In this document: positions 1 to 9,103 of the stretch, in pieces | Numbering within the stretch: position 1 is the first letter of the stretch | Layout of the letters: the number at the start of each line of letters is the position of its first letter | Origin: Bacillota bacterium | GTDB taxonomy: Bacteria > Bacillota > UBA4882 > UBA8346 | Direction: 5' to 3' | DNA length: 64,000 bases | NCBI GenBank assembly: GCA_023401925.1 | Contig: JAEXDA010000005.1 | Coordinates: 44,832-108,831, forward strand | Translations under genes and position numbers: made by a program | The notes under the pieces: generated by a model | The model's database searches: none | What the model was told of the DNA's origin: nothing | Seen by the model: the letters and a program-made list of their open reading frames with translations, nothing else

Positions 1-520
1 TTTTGATGATCTCAGCGATGTTTTGCTGGGTTAAGATGTTGGCCCGGATGGTCAACTGGTTGGTCCGGGCATCGACCCCCATTTGATCGGCGGGCACCAG
101 CACTTTGAGGGTATTGACGATCTGATCGGGTTTGGCATAAGTGAGCCGGTAGACTCGAGTCTCCCTGGATTCAAAATTGGTAAAGGTTTTTTCATTGCCA
201 ATCAGGACGGTGCGGCTGGCTGTGATCCAGCGGGTCGAAAAGCCGTTGGTTTGGGCCAGCATTTCAATGGCCTCCTTTACCGTCAATCCGGCTTTGATTT
301 TAATGTTGACCAGGCCCTTGACACCGGGGTCCATCAACACATTCAGTTCATCCAATTCGCCCAGGCTACGGAAAACTTCCCGGATATCGGCGTCAAAAAC
401 GTCAAATTTGGAAATCGGCGTATCCCCAAGCTCGGCACTGAAGACAGGGAGTGAAAAGATACCCATCATCAAAAGAATACCTATCCAGACCGTTTTTTTA
501 AAGAGATTTGGTTTTGTCAA
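1..520 (-). CDS. pilQ: Type IV pilus secretin PilQ, N-terminal part (cut by window edge)
   Basis: Outer-membrane secretin through which the pilus fibre exits. The reverse strand is open from a TTG at 518-520 to the window edge, about 173 codons. It starts with a basic, hydrophobic signal peptide ending near Phe-Ser-Ala. An STN-type domain follows (a 'DIREVFRSLGELDELNVLMDP'-like stretch, shortened here: DIREVFRSLGE), then an N-domain with the TIRAN and VYRLTYAKPDQIV stretches typical of secretins. A strong ribosome site (AGGAGG, 6 nt spacing) decides the TTG start, which lies inside the last 23 bases of the preceding pilP. It is the last gene seen of the pilus operon. The channel-forming C-terminal part lies outside, so PilQ versus a GspD secretin rests on the pilM-N-O-P context. 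Confidence 0.85.
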   Translation of the reverse strand, partial: MTKPNLFKKTVWIGILLMMGIFSLPVFSAELGDTPISKFDVFDADIREVFRSLGELDELNVLMDPGVKGLVNIKIKAGLTVKEAIEMLAQTNGFSTRWITASRTVLIGNEKTFTNFESRETRVYRLTYAKPDQIVNTLKVLVPADQMGVDARTNQLTIRANILTQQNIAEIIK

Positions 521-1130
521 GGGGAGCCTCCTTTCTGAGGTAGAGACGGAGATTTTTTTTGGAAGAATTCAACATGATGAAATTATTGTCAATTTCGGCT
601 ATTAGATAATCGGTACCGGGTATCGGGTCGCCCAGGTGCAAGATGTAAGGCTTGCCCCGGAAATTGATCAATACCACCTGATCTCCGGCAATTCCAATAG
701 TACCGTTCCATACGGGTTTGAGGCGATCATCCTTGGCTACGGGCGCTTTGGTGTTTGCCCCTGAAAACAGCGGCCGTGCGGGAGCTGTTTTTGGGTTGGA
801 TATATTTTTGGCCTCGGCCTTCGTTATCCCCGGTAAAAAAGGATCCCGGTTGGTTCCATCAGGTTGGCCCGCCGTTTGTGCCATGGCTGCGCTAGCCGGC
901 GAGGGCGGCGAAGCGGGCGGAGTTGCCGACGGGGGTATAACGGAAGTTGGTTTGCCAAGACCGGAAAGGCCTGTTTCCGATGTCCCATTGGCGGTATTGT
1001 TTTGCGGCGGGGCTGAAGCCGGAGGCTGGGAAGAAAACAAAAGATAAACACAGGCGATCAGACCCGCGCCGGAGATGATCAAGGTAAACGGACTGATTTT
1101 TGGTTTGGGTTTGGCGGATACTTCTTTCAT
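498..1130 (-). CDS. pilP: Pilus assembly protein PilP-like (inner-membrane/periplasmic)
   Basis: A 210-residue protein with a short cytoplasmic basic N-terminus, one membrane segment at about residues 14-33, a long Pro/Ala/Ser-rich linker (to about residue 115), and a compact C-terminal beta domain. The last part has the WNGTIGIAGDQVVLINFRGK pattern seen in PilP and GspC homology regions. PilP normally docks the PilM-N-O inner-membrane platform to the secretin, and the following gene is the secretin. It starts 3 nt after pilO ends and overlaps pilQ, so the genes are translationally packed. Unlike classical PilP it shows no lipobox cysteine and has a transmembrane anchor, so a GspC-like label is also possible. 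Confidence 0.75.
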   Translation of the reverse strand: MKEVSAKPKPKISPFTLIISGAGLIACVYLLFSSQPPASAPPQNNTANGTSETGLSGLGKPTSVIPPSATPPASPPSPASAAMAQTAGQPDGTNRDPFLPGITKAEAKNISNPKTAPARPLFSGANTKAPVAKDDRLKPVWNGTIGIAGDQVVLINFRGKPYILHLGDPIPGTDYLIAEIDNNFIMLNSSKKNLRLYLRKEAPLDKTKSL

Positions 1131-1133
1131 GGT

Positions 1134-1712
1134 CTATCTCCCCGCAACTTGATTTTTCATCGAAATCAAATCCAACGTCATTTGAATATTTAAAATATAA
1201 GGAAGTTTGGAGTCGTCACCGGATCCCGACTGGTTGGCCTTCAAGCTCAGATCGGCTGCTTTGACGGCTCTTTTGGATCCAGGCAAGGCTTTTAAAAAGA
1301 GAATGACGCCCGGATAAGAGCCGCTCAGCTCGATCCGCCATTGGAATACCTGAAAGGCCGGGTTGTCCTGATAAAATTGGGGCTTGTTATTCACCTGGCA
1401 ACTGGTGATTTTAATGCCGCTCTGACTGGCTAAACCGTCCAGTTCTTTGACAAAGTCATCTTGATTTTCCTTGGATGGAATGAAGAAACCCATTTTTTGA
1501 CTGTCGATTTCCAACTGTTTGATTTCTCTGGTCAGCTCGGGCAGTTCTTTCAATTTGCCTTTAGCTGCCTGGATTTCCGCTTCTTTTTGTTGTCTGGATG
1601 CGGTTATTTGGGCGGTTTGGTTATAAAAATAATAAATACCGGCGATATCGCCCAGGAAAAGAATGGCTGCCGCCAGGACCGGGAGCAGGCTATGGATTTT
1701 GGTCTTTGGCAT
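1134..1712 (-). CDS. pilO: Type IV pilus assembly protein PilO
   Basis: A 192-residue bitopic membrane protein: short basic N-terminus, one membrane helix at about residues 9-30, a coiled-coil stretch rich in Gln/Lys/Glu (about 33-75), then a ferredoxin-like periplasmic domain. This is the PilO plan; PilO pairs with PilN to form the alignment subcomplex of the pilus machine. The 'SGSYPGVILFLKALPGSKRA' region matches the PilO-type 'G.Y..v..Fl..l....R' signature. Its start lies 23 nt inside the end of pilN and its end is 3 nt before pilP. Sequence identity in this family is low, so the call leans on size, topology and position. Confidence 0.8.
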   Translation of the reverse strand: MPKTKIHSLLPVLAAAILFLGDIAGIYYFYNQTAQITASRQQKEAEIQAAKGKLKELPELTREIKQLEIDSQKMGFFIPSKENQDDFVKELDGLASQSGIKITSCQVNNKPQFYQDNPAFQVFQWRIELSGSYPGVILFLKALPGSKRAVKAADLSLKANQSGSGDDSKLPYILNIQMTLDLISMKNQVAGR

Positions 1713-2262
1713 AGTTCAGCAGTCCTCCCCCGGTAGTAATTTGAATAGAAAAGTCGTAACAAGTCACTTTATCCTGAACATTTTTACGAATCTGGCTCAA
1801 CTGAACCGTTTGAAAAGGGGCGGCTGTCTTCAGGCGGGTTAAAAAATCACCCACCAACGAAAAGTTAAGGCTGCGGCCGTTAATGGCAATCATCCCACCC
1901 GGAGCAGGGAAATTGGTTTCAGTTAGCCAGACTTTATCCGGAGTGGCGGTGGCCAGTTGATTCAGCAAGTCCGGATATGAGGTATAGTAAGAATTCAGCT
2001 TGACAAATTTGGCCCTTTCGTCCGCCAACTGCTGCCTTTTTTGGGCTGCGTTCTGTACTTCCAGCAATAGGGATTGGTAGGATAGCGCTTGCTGGGTCGC
2101 TTGTTGCAAAGCACTTTGGGCGGTGGTGAATTGAAAATATTCATAAACCACTCCGCCGAAGGCAGCCACGATCAGTATAACGGCTATGATGACCCTGGTA
2201 ATCCGGGCGGGGTTCATCACGGGTTGGACCCGGTGTTCCCTGGGCAGTAAATCGATTCTCAT
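1690..2262 (-). CDS. pilN: Type IV pilus assembly protein PilN
   Basis: A 190-residue PilN/fimbrial assembly family protein. The N-terminus MRIDLLPREHR is the conserved cytoplasmic 'INLLP' motif that binds PilM. A membrane helix follows (about residues 24-45), then a Gln/Ala-rich coiled coil (about 48-85) and a periplasmic alpha/beta domain containing VWLTETNF and the LVGDFLTRL helix. The ATG overlaps the pilM stop codon (4 nt), which points to coupled translation and fixed stoichiometry with PilM. Confidence 0.85.
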   Translation of the reverse strand: MRIDLLPREHRVQPVMNPARITRVIIAVILIVAAFGGVVYEYFQFTTAQSALQQATQQALSYQSLLLEVQNAAQKRQQLADERAKFVKLNSYYTSYPDLLNQLATATPDKVWLTETNFPAPGGMIAINGRSLNFSLVGDFLTRLKTAAPFQTVQLSQIRKNVQDKVTCYDFSIQITTGGGLLNYAKDQNP

Positions 2263-3326
2263 CCGGGAATCACCTCGCGTAAGGCCAACCCAAAAGCGAC
2301 CATCATTTCCGGGATGGCTTGGTTAAAAACAGCGCCGATTTTTTTATTGACCGATTTATATTTCACGGCAGGCTGGGCCAGACTCACCGGGTATCCCAAC
2401 TCCTGACTGAGGAAAGGCAGCAGGTTTTTTAACTGGGCGACGCCGCCGGTTAATTCCAGCCGGGAGATTTCATCGTTACGTTGCTGAACATGATAGTAAT
2501 CAAAGGAACGCTTGATCTCCAAGACCAGTTCCCGGAGGCCCCCCAACATGGTAAAATTCACTTGATACATCTCGCTGCCGGGCACCGCCTGGGCCAGATT
2601 ATACTGGGCATCACTGTACTGCAGCTTTAGTTGTTCAGCTTTATCCAGGGAAACCCCCAGGCTTTTGGAAATACTTTCGGTGAGTGGCTTGCCCGCCATT
2701 GGGATGACGCGGGTGAAGCGGGGGATGCCCTCCTTGACGATGGTCAAATCGGTGGCGGCGGCGCCGATGTTCAGTAAGGCGATGCTGGCATTATCGATGG
2801 AATTTTCCAAACCCAGGCTGCGGGCCAAAGCTAATGCCTGGATATCGATGGCCAAAGGATGAATGCCTGCCTGACGGAGGATCTCCATTTGCTGGGTAAC
2901 AATATCTTTATGGACCGCGGCCAAAAAAATTTCCGATTCATTCTGCTCGCGGTTTTGACCGATAATCTGAAAGTCGAGCGATACTTCATCCAGGGGGAAG
3001 GGGACGTATTTTTCGGCTTCCCACTGCAGGGCGTTACGGATCTCCTCTTTATCCAGCAACGGCACTTTTACCGTACGCACAATGGTGGATTGGCCGCTGA
3101 TGGCGATGACGGCGCGGCGGCTGTGGGTTTTTTTGAATAAATTTTGCAGAACCGGCACGATGGGTGGAGTGTTTTTAAACATGTCTTTGCTGAAGGCGTC
3201 TTCCGGCAAGGGTTCGCTCCTGGCCAACCGGACCCGGAACGGATGGCCGTTTTCGATCTCCACCAGCTTGACCGCGCTCGTTCCGATATCCAGTCCAATT
3301 CCGCTTTTCGCCAAATCACATCCCAA
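2259..3326 (-). CDS. pilM: Type IV pilus assembly ATPase-like protein PilM
   Basis: A 355-residue actin-fold cytoplasmic protein that anchors PilN and couples the pilus platform to the motor ATPases. Actin-like phosphate loops are visible: IGLDIGTSAVKLVEI near residue 10, LLNIGAAATDLTIV near 185 and LTGGVAQLKNL near 290. The insertion LQWEAEKYVPFP is the conserved PilM segment. No ATG is available; the start is a TTG at 3324-3326 with only a weak GAAAG upstream, and an in-frame TTG five codons later is also possible. It follows the prepilin peptidase gene after 138 nt and overlaps pilN. Confidence 0.87.
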   Translation of the reverse strand: MGCDLAKSGIGLDIGTSAVKLVEIENGHPFRVRLARSEPLPEDAFSKDMFKNTPPIVPVLQNLFKKTHSRRAVIAISGQSTIVRTVKVPLLDKEEIRNALQWEAEKYVPFPLDEVSLDFQIIGQNREQNESEIFLAAVHKDIVTQQMEILRQAGIHPLAIDIQALALARSLGLENSIDNASIALLNIGAAATDLTIVKEGIPRFTRVIPMAGKPLTESISKSLGVSLDKAEQLKLQYSDAQYNLAQAVPGSEMYQVNFTMLGGLRELVLEIKRSFDYYHVQQRNDEISRLELTGGVAQLKNLLPFLSQELGYPVSLAQPAVKYKSVNKKIGAVFNQAIPEMMVAFGLALREVIPG

Positions 3327-3464
3327 CTTTCGTTAAATATTTGAAATTTTGGATTATTTATCCTTGGAAATATGATAAATAGAAAATTATACAAAGTTTT
3401 CCTTTTTATATTGTCGGCAGAGAAAAGATTTTGTTTATAGTTTTTTTGGAAAAGTCTTCTTTGA

Positions 3465-4202
3465 TCACCAATGGGGCAAGTTTATATTGATATACATCAC
3501 CAGCAGCGTTCCCAGGGCCAAAAATGGTCCGAAGGCGATGGGAGTCTTGCGGTCGATTTTTTTCTGTATGAACAAAGGCAAGGTTGCGATAACCCCTAAA
3601 ACGCTCCCCAGGAACAAGCTGATCAGCACTGGGTACCAGCCCAGAAAGATGCCGGTCATCGCCAGCAGCTTCACATCGCCAAAGCCCATTCCCTTGGGAT
3701 AAAGGAGGGCGAGGATCAAGAGAATTCCCCCTCCGGCTAAAGAGCCGACCAAAGCCTGGACTAATGAGCCCTCCAAAGCTTTCAGGGTTAATCCCAGAAC
3801 GATCAGGGGCAACGTCAGCCGGTTGGGGATGATCTGCAGGTCCCAATCGATGAAGGCGATGGCGATCAACCCATAGGTCAGGATTAAAAAGGCAAAGTTA
3901 TCCCAGTTTAGCCCGTAAGTCCCGTAGCGAAACCACCACAGCAAGGTTAAGCCCCCACTGAGCAGCTCGGTCAAGGGGTAGCGCCAGCTGATCTTGGTCC
4001 GGCAATGACGGCAACGGCCCTGCAAAAAAATAAAACTGAACACCGGAAACAAGTCCAGCCAGGTGAGGCTGTGCTCACAATGGGGACAATGGGAGGGGGG
4101 GAGGACAATGGACTCCCCCCGGGGTAAACGGTAAATGATCACATTGAGAAAACTTCCAATAATTAGGCCAATTAAAAAAATCAGGAAGTAAAGAATTAAC
4201 AT
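3465..4202 (-). CDS. pilD: Prepilin peptidase / N-methyltransferase
   Basis: Membrane aspartyl protease that removes the pilin leader and N-methylates the new N-terminus. The 245 residues hold about seven membrane helices. Family hallmarks are visible: GSFLNVIIYRLPRGE at the N-terminus, the zinc-binding cysteine pairs C39/C42 and C64/C67 of the methyltransferase domain, the catalytic aspartate in FIDWDLQIIPN (about residue 119-121) and the second in the GMGFGD motif (Asp176). The substrate lies directly upstream (pilin, 68 nt away). The bifunctional form with both cysteine pairs is intact. Confidence 0.93.
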   Translation of the reverse strand: MLILYFLIFLIGLIIGSFLNVIIYRLPRGESIVLPPSHCPHCEHSLTWLDLFPVFSFIFLQGRCRHCRTKISWRYPLTELLSGGLTLLWWFRYGTYGLNWDNFAFLILTYGLIAIAFIDWDLQIIPNRLTLPLIVLGLTLKALEGSLVQALVGSLAGGGILLILALLYPKGMGFGDVKLLAMTGIFLGWYPVLISLFLGSVLGVIATLPLFIQKKIDRKTPIAFGPFLALGTLLVMYININLPHW

Positions 4203-4270
4203 GAGACCTCACTTGGGTAGGTTGTTAATGTAATGGCGCTAAACAGAGCTTTCCTCATCGAATTATCCAA

Positions 4271-4711
4271 TCAGGTTCCAGGAGAGGTAGAAGGATGTTT
4301 ATTGCAACTTACCTTGCCATCTTTGTCTGCTTCATAAGCTCCACCGCTTCCACATGTTGGATAAGTTTTCATGATAGGGCCGAAGCTGGTATCAGTACCG
4401 GTTGATGGCGTATAGGCTATTGCTGTTGTTAAATCTGTCTTAAGAGTAGTAACGTCAGTTGGAGTTGTTCCACCACCAATAGTTGCTATAGCAGTACTTG
4501 AAGTGTTTTGTGACGCATAGTAATTGTACTGTTCGATCGCGGTTTCTAGAGATGCCCGGTTGGATAGGCAAGCTTTGGCGGCGGCATCCGCTTGCATGTT
4601 AATGAATCTGGGGACTGCCAGCACGGCTAAAACGGCCAGGATGGCGATGACAATCAACAATTCCACCAGGGTAAAACCTTTTTCCTCTTTGACTTTGAAA
4701 AATAATTGCAT
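4271..4711 (-). CDS. pilA: Type IV major pilin (prepilin)
   Basis: A 146-residue type IV prepilin. The charged 12-residue leader ends in Lys-Gly, followed by the processed N-terminus FTLVELLIVIAILAVLAVLAVP with the invariant Glu at mature position 5. The helix spine is followed by a small Ser/Thr/Gly-rich globular domain with two late cysteines (YPTCGSGG and VSCNKH) that could form the D-loop disulphide. It sits between pilC and pilD in the operon and is the only pilin seen, so it is likely the major subunit. Minor pilins are absent from this window. Confidence 0.92.
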   Translation of the reverse strand: MQLFFKVKEEKGFTLVELLIVIAILAVLAVLAVPRFINMQADAAAKACLSNRASLETAIEQYNYYASQNTSSTAIATIGGGTTPTDVTTLKTDLTTAIAYTPSTGTDTSFGPIMKTYPTCGSGGAYEADKDGKVSCNKHPSTSPGT

Positions 4712-4741
4712 TGAAATTCAACTCCTTTTGTTTTGTTTATT

Positions 4742-5962
4742 TTATTTCAAAGTCGCGCCGGAGCTGATATCCAGCATCGGGAGAGCGACCGAAATAACGA
4801 TTAGGCCCACCACGGCCCCCATGACCACAATGATGACCGGTTCGATCATGGTGGTTAAAGATTCCATGGCATAGCCGGCTTCCTTCTCATAAAAGTCGGC
4901 TAATTCGGTTAACATGTTCGGCAACTCGCCGGTTTCCTCCCCGACAGCCACCATCTGGGTGACCATGGGCGGAAAGACGCCGGTGTCGCCCAGAGGGCCC
5001 GCCAGACCTCCACCCTGGGTCAGATTGATTCGGGCTGTTTTCAAGGCCCTGGCGATCACGGCATTGGTGACCACCCGTTCAACAATTTCCATGCTGGTGG
5101 TAATTAAAATACCACTGTTCAACAAGGTAGCCATGGTCCGCGCAAACTGGGCCACCACGATCTTGCGTATTGCCGGGCCGACGAACCTGATATTCAATAA
5201 CATGTTGTCCGTGGCGTAACGGCCTAGCGGAGTTTGGCGGTACTGAATAAAGCCAAAAGCTACCGCGCCCAGAGCGGGTAACAGGATAAACCAGTAATGG
5301 CCCAGAAAAGAACTGACGCTCATCATGGCTACGGTGATGCCGGGCAACTTCATCCCGGAGTCGGTGAACATCTTCAAGAAAGTGGGCATCACAGCAACCA
5401 TTAAGAAAATAACCACCCCAATGGCCACACAGGATAGAATGATCGGGTACATCAGGGAACCGGTAATCTTTTTGCGCAGTTCATAGCTGCGTTCAAAATT
5501 CTCCGCCAACCTCTCCAGGACGGTATCCAGCATGCCCCCGGCCTCGCCAGCCTCCACCATGTGAATATAGATGGGAGGGAAGATCTTCGGGTACTTGGCC
5601 AGAGTCGTATGCAAGGGATGGCCGGACTCCACATCCTGGCGCACCTGGGTGGCAACCAGGGCCAGTTGGGTACTTTCGGTCTGTTTGGCGAGAAGATTCA
5701 GACTGGTGACGATATTTAAACCGGCTTTCATGACCACCGCAAACTGGCGGGTAAAAAGCACCAAATCCCGCAGCTTGATCCGGCCGCCGGCCCCCTTTTT
5801 CTGTTCGGTCTGGCTCTTGCCCTCTGAGACCGGTTTCAGGGAAATAATAAATGAACCTTCACTGCGGATCTTAGCGGCGGCCTCGCGGATATCGTCCGCC
5901 TCCACCTGGCCTTTCTGGAGATTGCCGCCGCGATCGCGCTGCTGATATTCAAAGGTCGGCAT
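4742..5962 (-). CDS. pilC: Type IV pilus inner-membrane platform protein PilC
   Basis: A 406-residue polytopic protein of the PilC/GspF family, the rotor-like platform that interacts with PilB and PilT. Two repeated T2SSF helical bundles are visible, beginning at LVLFTRQFAVVMKAGL (about residue 67) and FARTMATLLNSGI (about residue 273). Each precedes hydrophobic helices; the last membrane segment is near the C-terminus (IIVVMGAVVGLIVISVALP). The GEAGGMLDTVLERLA and GEETGELPNMLTELA pair is typical. It lies 15 nt downstream of pilT. Confidence 0.94.
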   Translation of the reverse strand: MPTFEYQQRDRGGNLQKGQVEADDIREAAAKIRSEGSFIISLKPVSEGKSQTEQKKGAGGRIKLRDLVLFTRQFAVVMKAGLNIVTSLNLLAKQTESTQLALVATQVRQDVESGHPLHTTLAKYPKIFPPIYIHMVEAGEAGGMLDTVLERLAENFERSYELRKKITGSLMYPIILSCVAIGVVIFLMVAVMPTFLKMFTDSGMKLPGITVAMMSVSSFLGHYWFILLPALGAVAFGFIQYRQTPLGRYATDNMLLNIRFVGPAIRKIVVAQFARTMATLLNSGILITTSMEIVERVVTNAVIARALKTARINLTQGGGLAGPLGDTGVFPPMVTQMVAVGEETGELPNMLTELADFYEKEAGYAMESLTTMIEPVIIVVMGAVVGLIVISVALPMLDISSGATLK

Positions 5963-5977
5963 GAGCTCCTCCTTGCC

Positions 5978-7039
5978 TTACAGGACTCCCAACGATTTTT
6001 TAAACTCCTCCTGATCACTGGCCCGCAGTAGCGCTTCTTGCAAACTGATGATTCCCCGCTGATAGAGGGATTTTAAGGAAGAATCCATGGTCTGCATGCC
6101 GGCGCGGCCGCCGGTCAGCATCACAGTTGGCAATTGATGGGTCTTGCCTTCCCGGATCAGGTTGCGGACTGCGCCGTTGGTAATCATGATTTCCACCGCC
6201 ACCGCCCGCCCGGCCTGGTTGACTTTGGGAATTAAGGTTTGGGCCACAATCCCCTGCAAAGCCATTGACAATTGGATCCGGATCTGGGATTGCTGATGGG
6301 GCGGGAACACGTCGATGATCCGGTCCAGGGTCTGGGTGGCGTCGTTGGTATGCAGGGTGGCAAAAACCAAGTGCCCGGTTTCGGCGGCGGTCAGTGCGAT
6401 TTGAATCGTCTCTTGATCCCGCATCTCCCCCACCAGGATCACATCCGGGTCTTCCCGGAGGGCGGCCCGCAAGCCGTTGGCGAAAGAGTCGGTGTCCGTG
6501 CTGACCTCCCGCTGGTTGACAATGGCTCTTTGATGATGGTGCATATATTCGATGGGGTCTTCCAGCGTGATAATATGACAATTCCGGGTATTATTGATAA
6601 TGTCGATCAAAGAGGCCAGGGTGGTACTTTTGCCGCTGCCGGTGGGACCGGTCACCAGCACCAAGCCACGGGCCTTTTCGGTGAAGGATCGCACCGCGTC
6701 CGGTATGCCCAAAGTGTCCAGGGCCGGAATTTCATTGGAAATCAGCCGCATCACCGCAGCCAACGTGTTGCGCTGGCGGAACACGTTCACCCGAAAACGT
6801 CCCAGCTCCGGAATGAAATAGGAAAAATCCACCTGCCCCGAGATATTCAACTGTTGCTGCTGTTTTTCGTTGAGGAGCGGGTGCAGCAACCCCTCCATCG
6901 TTTCCGGGCTGATCTCGGGATAGTTGGGGATGGGCAACAGTTCGCCGTAAACCCGGATCATCGGCGGACGATTGACTGTAAGATGTAAGTCGGATGCCTT
7001 GCGCTGTACCGCCACTGTTAGTAAATCAGCTATTTGCAT
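5978..7039 (-). CDS. pilT: Pilus retraction ATPase PilT
   Basis: Hexameric motor ATPase that powers pilus retraction and twitching. The 353 residues are the normal PilT length. Visible motifs: Walker A GPTGSGKST near residue 130, Asp box ITLEDPIEY, Walker B DVILVGEMRD, His box TGHLVFATLHTND, and the PilT-specific helix AVRNLIREGK near residue 290. It lacks the N-terminal extension and tetracysteine of PilB, which separates the two. Start ATG at 7037-7039 with an AGGAGA ribosome site. Presence of PilT next to PilB implies retractile pili. Confidence 0.95.
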   Translation of the reverse strand: MQIADLLTVAVQRKASDLHLTVNRPPMIRVYGELLPIPNYPEISPETMEGLLHPLLNEKQQQQLNISGQVDFSYFIPELGRFRVNVFRQRNTLAAVMRLISNEIPALDTLGIPDAVRSFTEKARGLVLVTGPTGSGKSTTLASLIDIINNTRNCHIITLEDPIEYMHHHQRAIVNQREVSTDTDSFANGLRAALREDPDVILVGEMRDQETIQIALTAAETGHLVFATLHTNDATQTLDRIIDVFPPHQQSQIRIQLSMALQGIVAQTLIPKVNQAGRAVAVEIMITNGAVRNLIREGKTHQLPTVMLTGGRAGMQTMDSSLKSLYQRGIISLQEALLRASDQEEFKKSLGVL

Positions 7040-7062
7040 GCCTGTCTCCTTTCGATTTTATG

Positions 7063-8775
7063 TTAATTCGCCGAAGTATAAGCGACTTTAACGACTTCCT
7101 CGATGGTTGTTCTGCCTTCCGAAGCCTTGATTAATCCATCCTGCAATAGGGTCAGCATCCCAGCCCGTAGGGCTGCCTCCCTTAATTCGCCGAAAGAGGC
7201 GCTGCGGCTTACGATCGAGCGGACTTCCTGATTCAGCAACAAAATTTCATGAATTGCCAGGCGGCGGGCATATCCCGTGCTGTTACACTGGCGGCAACCG
7301 GTTCCTTTGTAAAAGATCAGTTTATCCGGGTCCCGATCCGGCAGATTGTCCTGGACGATTTTGAAATAAACATCGGAAGGTTCCAAGTGATATTGGGTTT
7401 TACATCCCGGGCAGATTCCCCGTACCAGCCGTTGAGCCAAAACTCCGATTAAAGTGGAAGCCACTAAAAAAGGTTCAACGCCCATATCAATCAAACGGGT
7501 GATGGTGCTGGGAGCATCATTGGTATGGAGAGTGGAAAGGACCAAATGCCCTGTAAGGGCTGCCTGAATCGCGATCTGGGCCGTCTCCTGGTCACGGATC
7601 TCTCCCACCATGATAATGTCGGGGTCTTGCCGCAAAAAGGACCGCAAAGCGGAAGCGAAAGTCAAGCCGGCCTTGTTATTGACCTGGACTTGATTGACAC
7701 CGGGGATTTGATATTCCACCGGATCTTCCACCGTCAGGATGTTGTCTTCCCGGGAATTCAATTCATTCAAAACCGAGCTGAGGGTGGTGGATTTTCCGCT
7801 GCCGGTGGGCCCGGTTACCAGAATGATCCCATAGGGTTGTTTGTAAATAGCGCGGAATTTCTCCAGGGAGTCCGGGAGAAAGCCCAGGCTCTCCAAACGC
7901 GCCAAAATATTATTTTTAAAAAGAAGGCGCATCACGATTTTTTCGCCGAAGATGGTGGGAATAGAGGAAACCCGAATATCGATGGGGGTGTTCTCAACCT
8001 TGGTTTGGATCCGACCGTCCTGGGGGATGCGTTTTTCAGCGATGTTCATCCCGGAAATGATTTTAATGCGGGAGATGATGGTGGATTGGGTGTTTTTGGG
8101 CGATGTCATAAACTGTTTCAGCTTGCCGTCAACCCGGAAACGAATCGACAACTCACCGTCCGTGGGTTCGATATGGATGTCGCTGACATGTTCCTTGACC
8201 GCCTGGGTGATGATTAAATTGACCAAGCGGACAATGGGCGCTTCGTCAACCGCTTGAGAAGTATCGCTTTCCGCCTCGGGAGCCTGCTCATTCATTTCGA
8301 TATCCAGATCTTTAAAAACTTCTTGAAATGAACTGCTGACGCCGTAATACTGGTTGATGGCCCGGTTCAAATCCTCCTCAACCACGATGAAAGGAGTAAG
8401 ATCGATTTTTAAAGTGAGCCGAAGCTGATCGAAAGCTGTAACATCGGTTGGGTCCAACATCGCCAGTGCCAGGTGATTACCCTGCTTTTCAATGGGAAAC
8501 ACATGATATTTTCTGGCTATTTGTTCAGGAACCAGTTTTAGAACTTCCGGATCAATTTTCCGCTTCGCTAAGATGACATGGGGAATCCCCAGTTGGAATT
8601 CGAGGACTTCAATTAAGACACTTTCGGAGAGAAAGCCTTTTTTGACCAAAATTTCTCCCAAGGGACGTTTGGTCCTGCGATGCTCTGCCAAACCTTCTTC
8701 AAGTTGATTGGGAGTAATATAGCCGTTATTGATCAAGATATCGCCGAGCCGTTGCCTTTGTTTATTCATCATCAC
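7063..8775 (-). CDS. pilB: Pilus extension ATPase PilB
   Basis: Assembly ATPase that powers pilus extension; first gene of the operon. The 570 residues hold an N-terminal MshEN domain with two repeats (RLGDILINNGYITPNQLEE and PLGEILVKKGFLSESVL). MshEN domains in this family can bind cyclic di-GMP. The GspE/PilB ATPase core follows: Walker A GPTGSGKST near 325, Walker B DIIMVGEIRD, His box TGHLVLSTLHTND, and a tetracysteine zinc site CPGC...CRQC near 460-495. GTG 8775, ATG 8772 and ATG 8769 are consecutive start options behind a GAAAGGA site; the second or third fits spacing equally well. Confidence 0.94.
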   Translation of the reverse strand: MMMNKQRQRLGDILINNGYITPNQLEEGLAEHRRTKRPLGEILVKKGFLSESVLIEVLEFQLGIPHVILAKRKIDPEVLKLVPEQIARKYHVFPIEKQGNHLALAMLDPTDVTAFDQLRLTLKIDLTPFIVVEEDLNRAINQYYGVSSSFQEVFKDLDIEMNEQAPEAESDTSQAVDEAPIVRLVNLIITQAVKEHVSDIHIEPTDGELSIRFRVDGKLKQFMTSPKNTQSTIISRIKIISGMNIAEKRIPQDGRIQTKVENTPIDIRVSSIPTIFGEKIVMRLLFKNNILARLESLGFLPDSLEKFRAIYKQPYGIILVTGPTGSGKSTTLSSVLNELNSREDNILTVEDPVEYQIPGVNQVQVNNKAGLTFASALRSFLRQDPDIIMVGEIRDQETAQIAIQAALTGHLVLSTLHTNDAPSTITRLIDMGVEPFLVASTLIGVLAQRLVRGICPGCKTQYHLEPSDVYFKIVQDNLPDRDPDKLIFYKGTGCRQCNSTGYARRLAIHEILLLNQEVRSIVSRSASFGELREAALRAGMLTLLQDGLIKASEGRTTIEEVVKVAYTSAN

Positions 8776-8901
8776 GTTTTTTCCTTTCGTATGATTTAAA
8801 AAGACTGACTACAAAAAACGTGAACAACGAGCAATGTGTTATTTGGATTTAATTTTTAAATAATATCAAAAATGGGATATCTGATAATTTTTACCATCCT
8901 T

Positions 8902-8930
8902 ATTTTACCAAATGAGTCCTAATCTGTCAA
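8902..8930 (-). promoter_or_regulatory. Sigma-A promoter of the pilus operon
   Basis: On the minus strand TTGACA (8925-8930) and TAAAAT (8902-8907) are separated by exactly 17 nt, giving a near-consensus housekeeping promoter. It leaves a leader of about 120 nt before pilB. The rest of the 328-nt divergent gap (8776-9103) is AT-rich and shows no further strong element except a TATAAT at 9035-9040 facing the ABC genes, which has no good -35. Confidence 0.7.
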
Positions 8931-9103
8931 ATCGTTTCATGAAAATTTTGATATTTATTTTATTCATCATATTTTAGATTATTAATGTGCAGTGAGAAAG
9001 TATTTAATAATATCTCTTTTTAATTATATTGTGATATAATTATTAGGTAATATTTTGAAATTATGTAAAAGAAACTCTTTATTGGCAAGGAGGGATAAAA
9101 TGT

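Noticed and set aside
7039..7063. Type II secretion (gspE/F) label for the pilus genes
   Set aside because: PilT and PilM-N-O-P are present, which mark a type IV pilus and not a type II secretion system.
7525..8217. 230-codon open frame antisense to pilB, and similar frame 6272-6988 antisense to pilT
   Set aside because: They follow the codon phase of the sense genes, have no ribosome site and no family-like sequence; the sense strand is clearly conserved.
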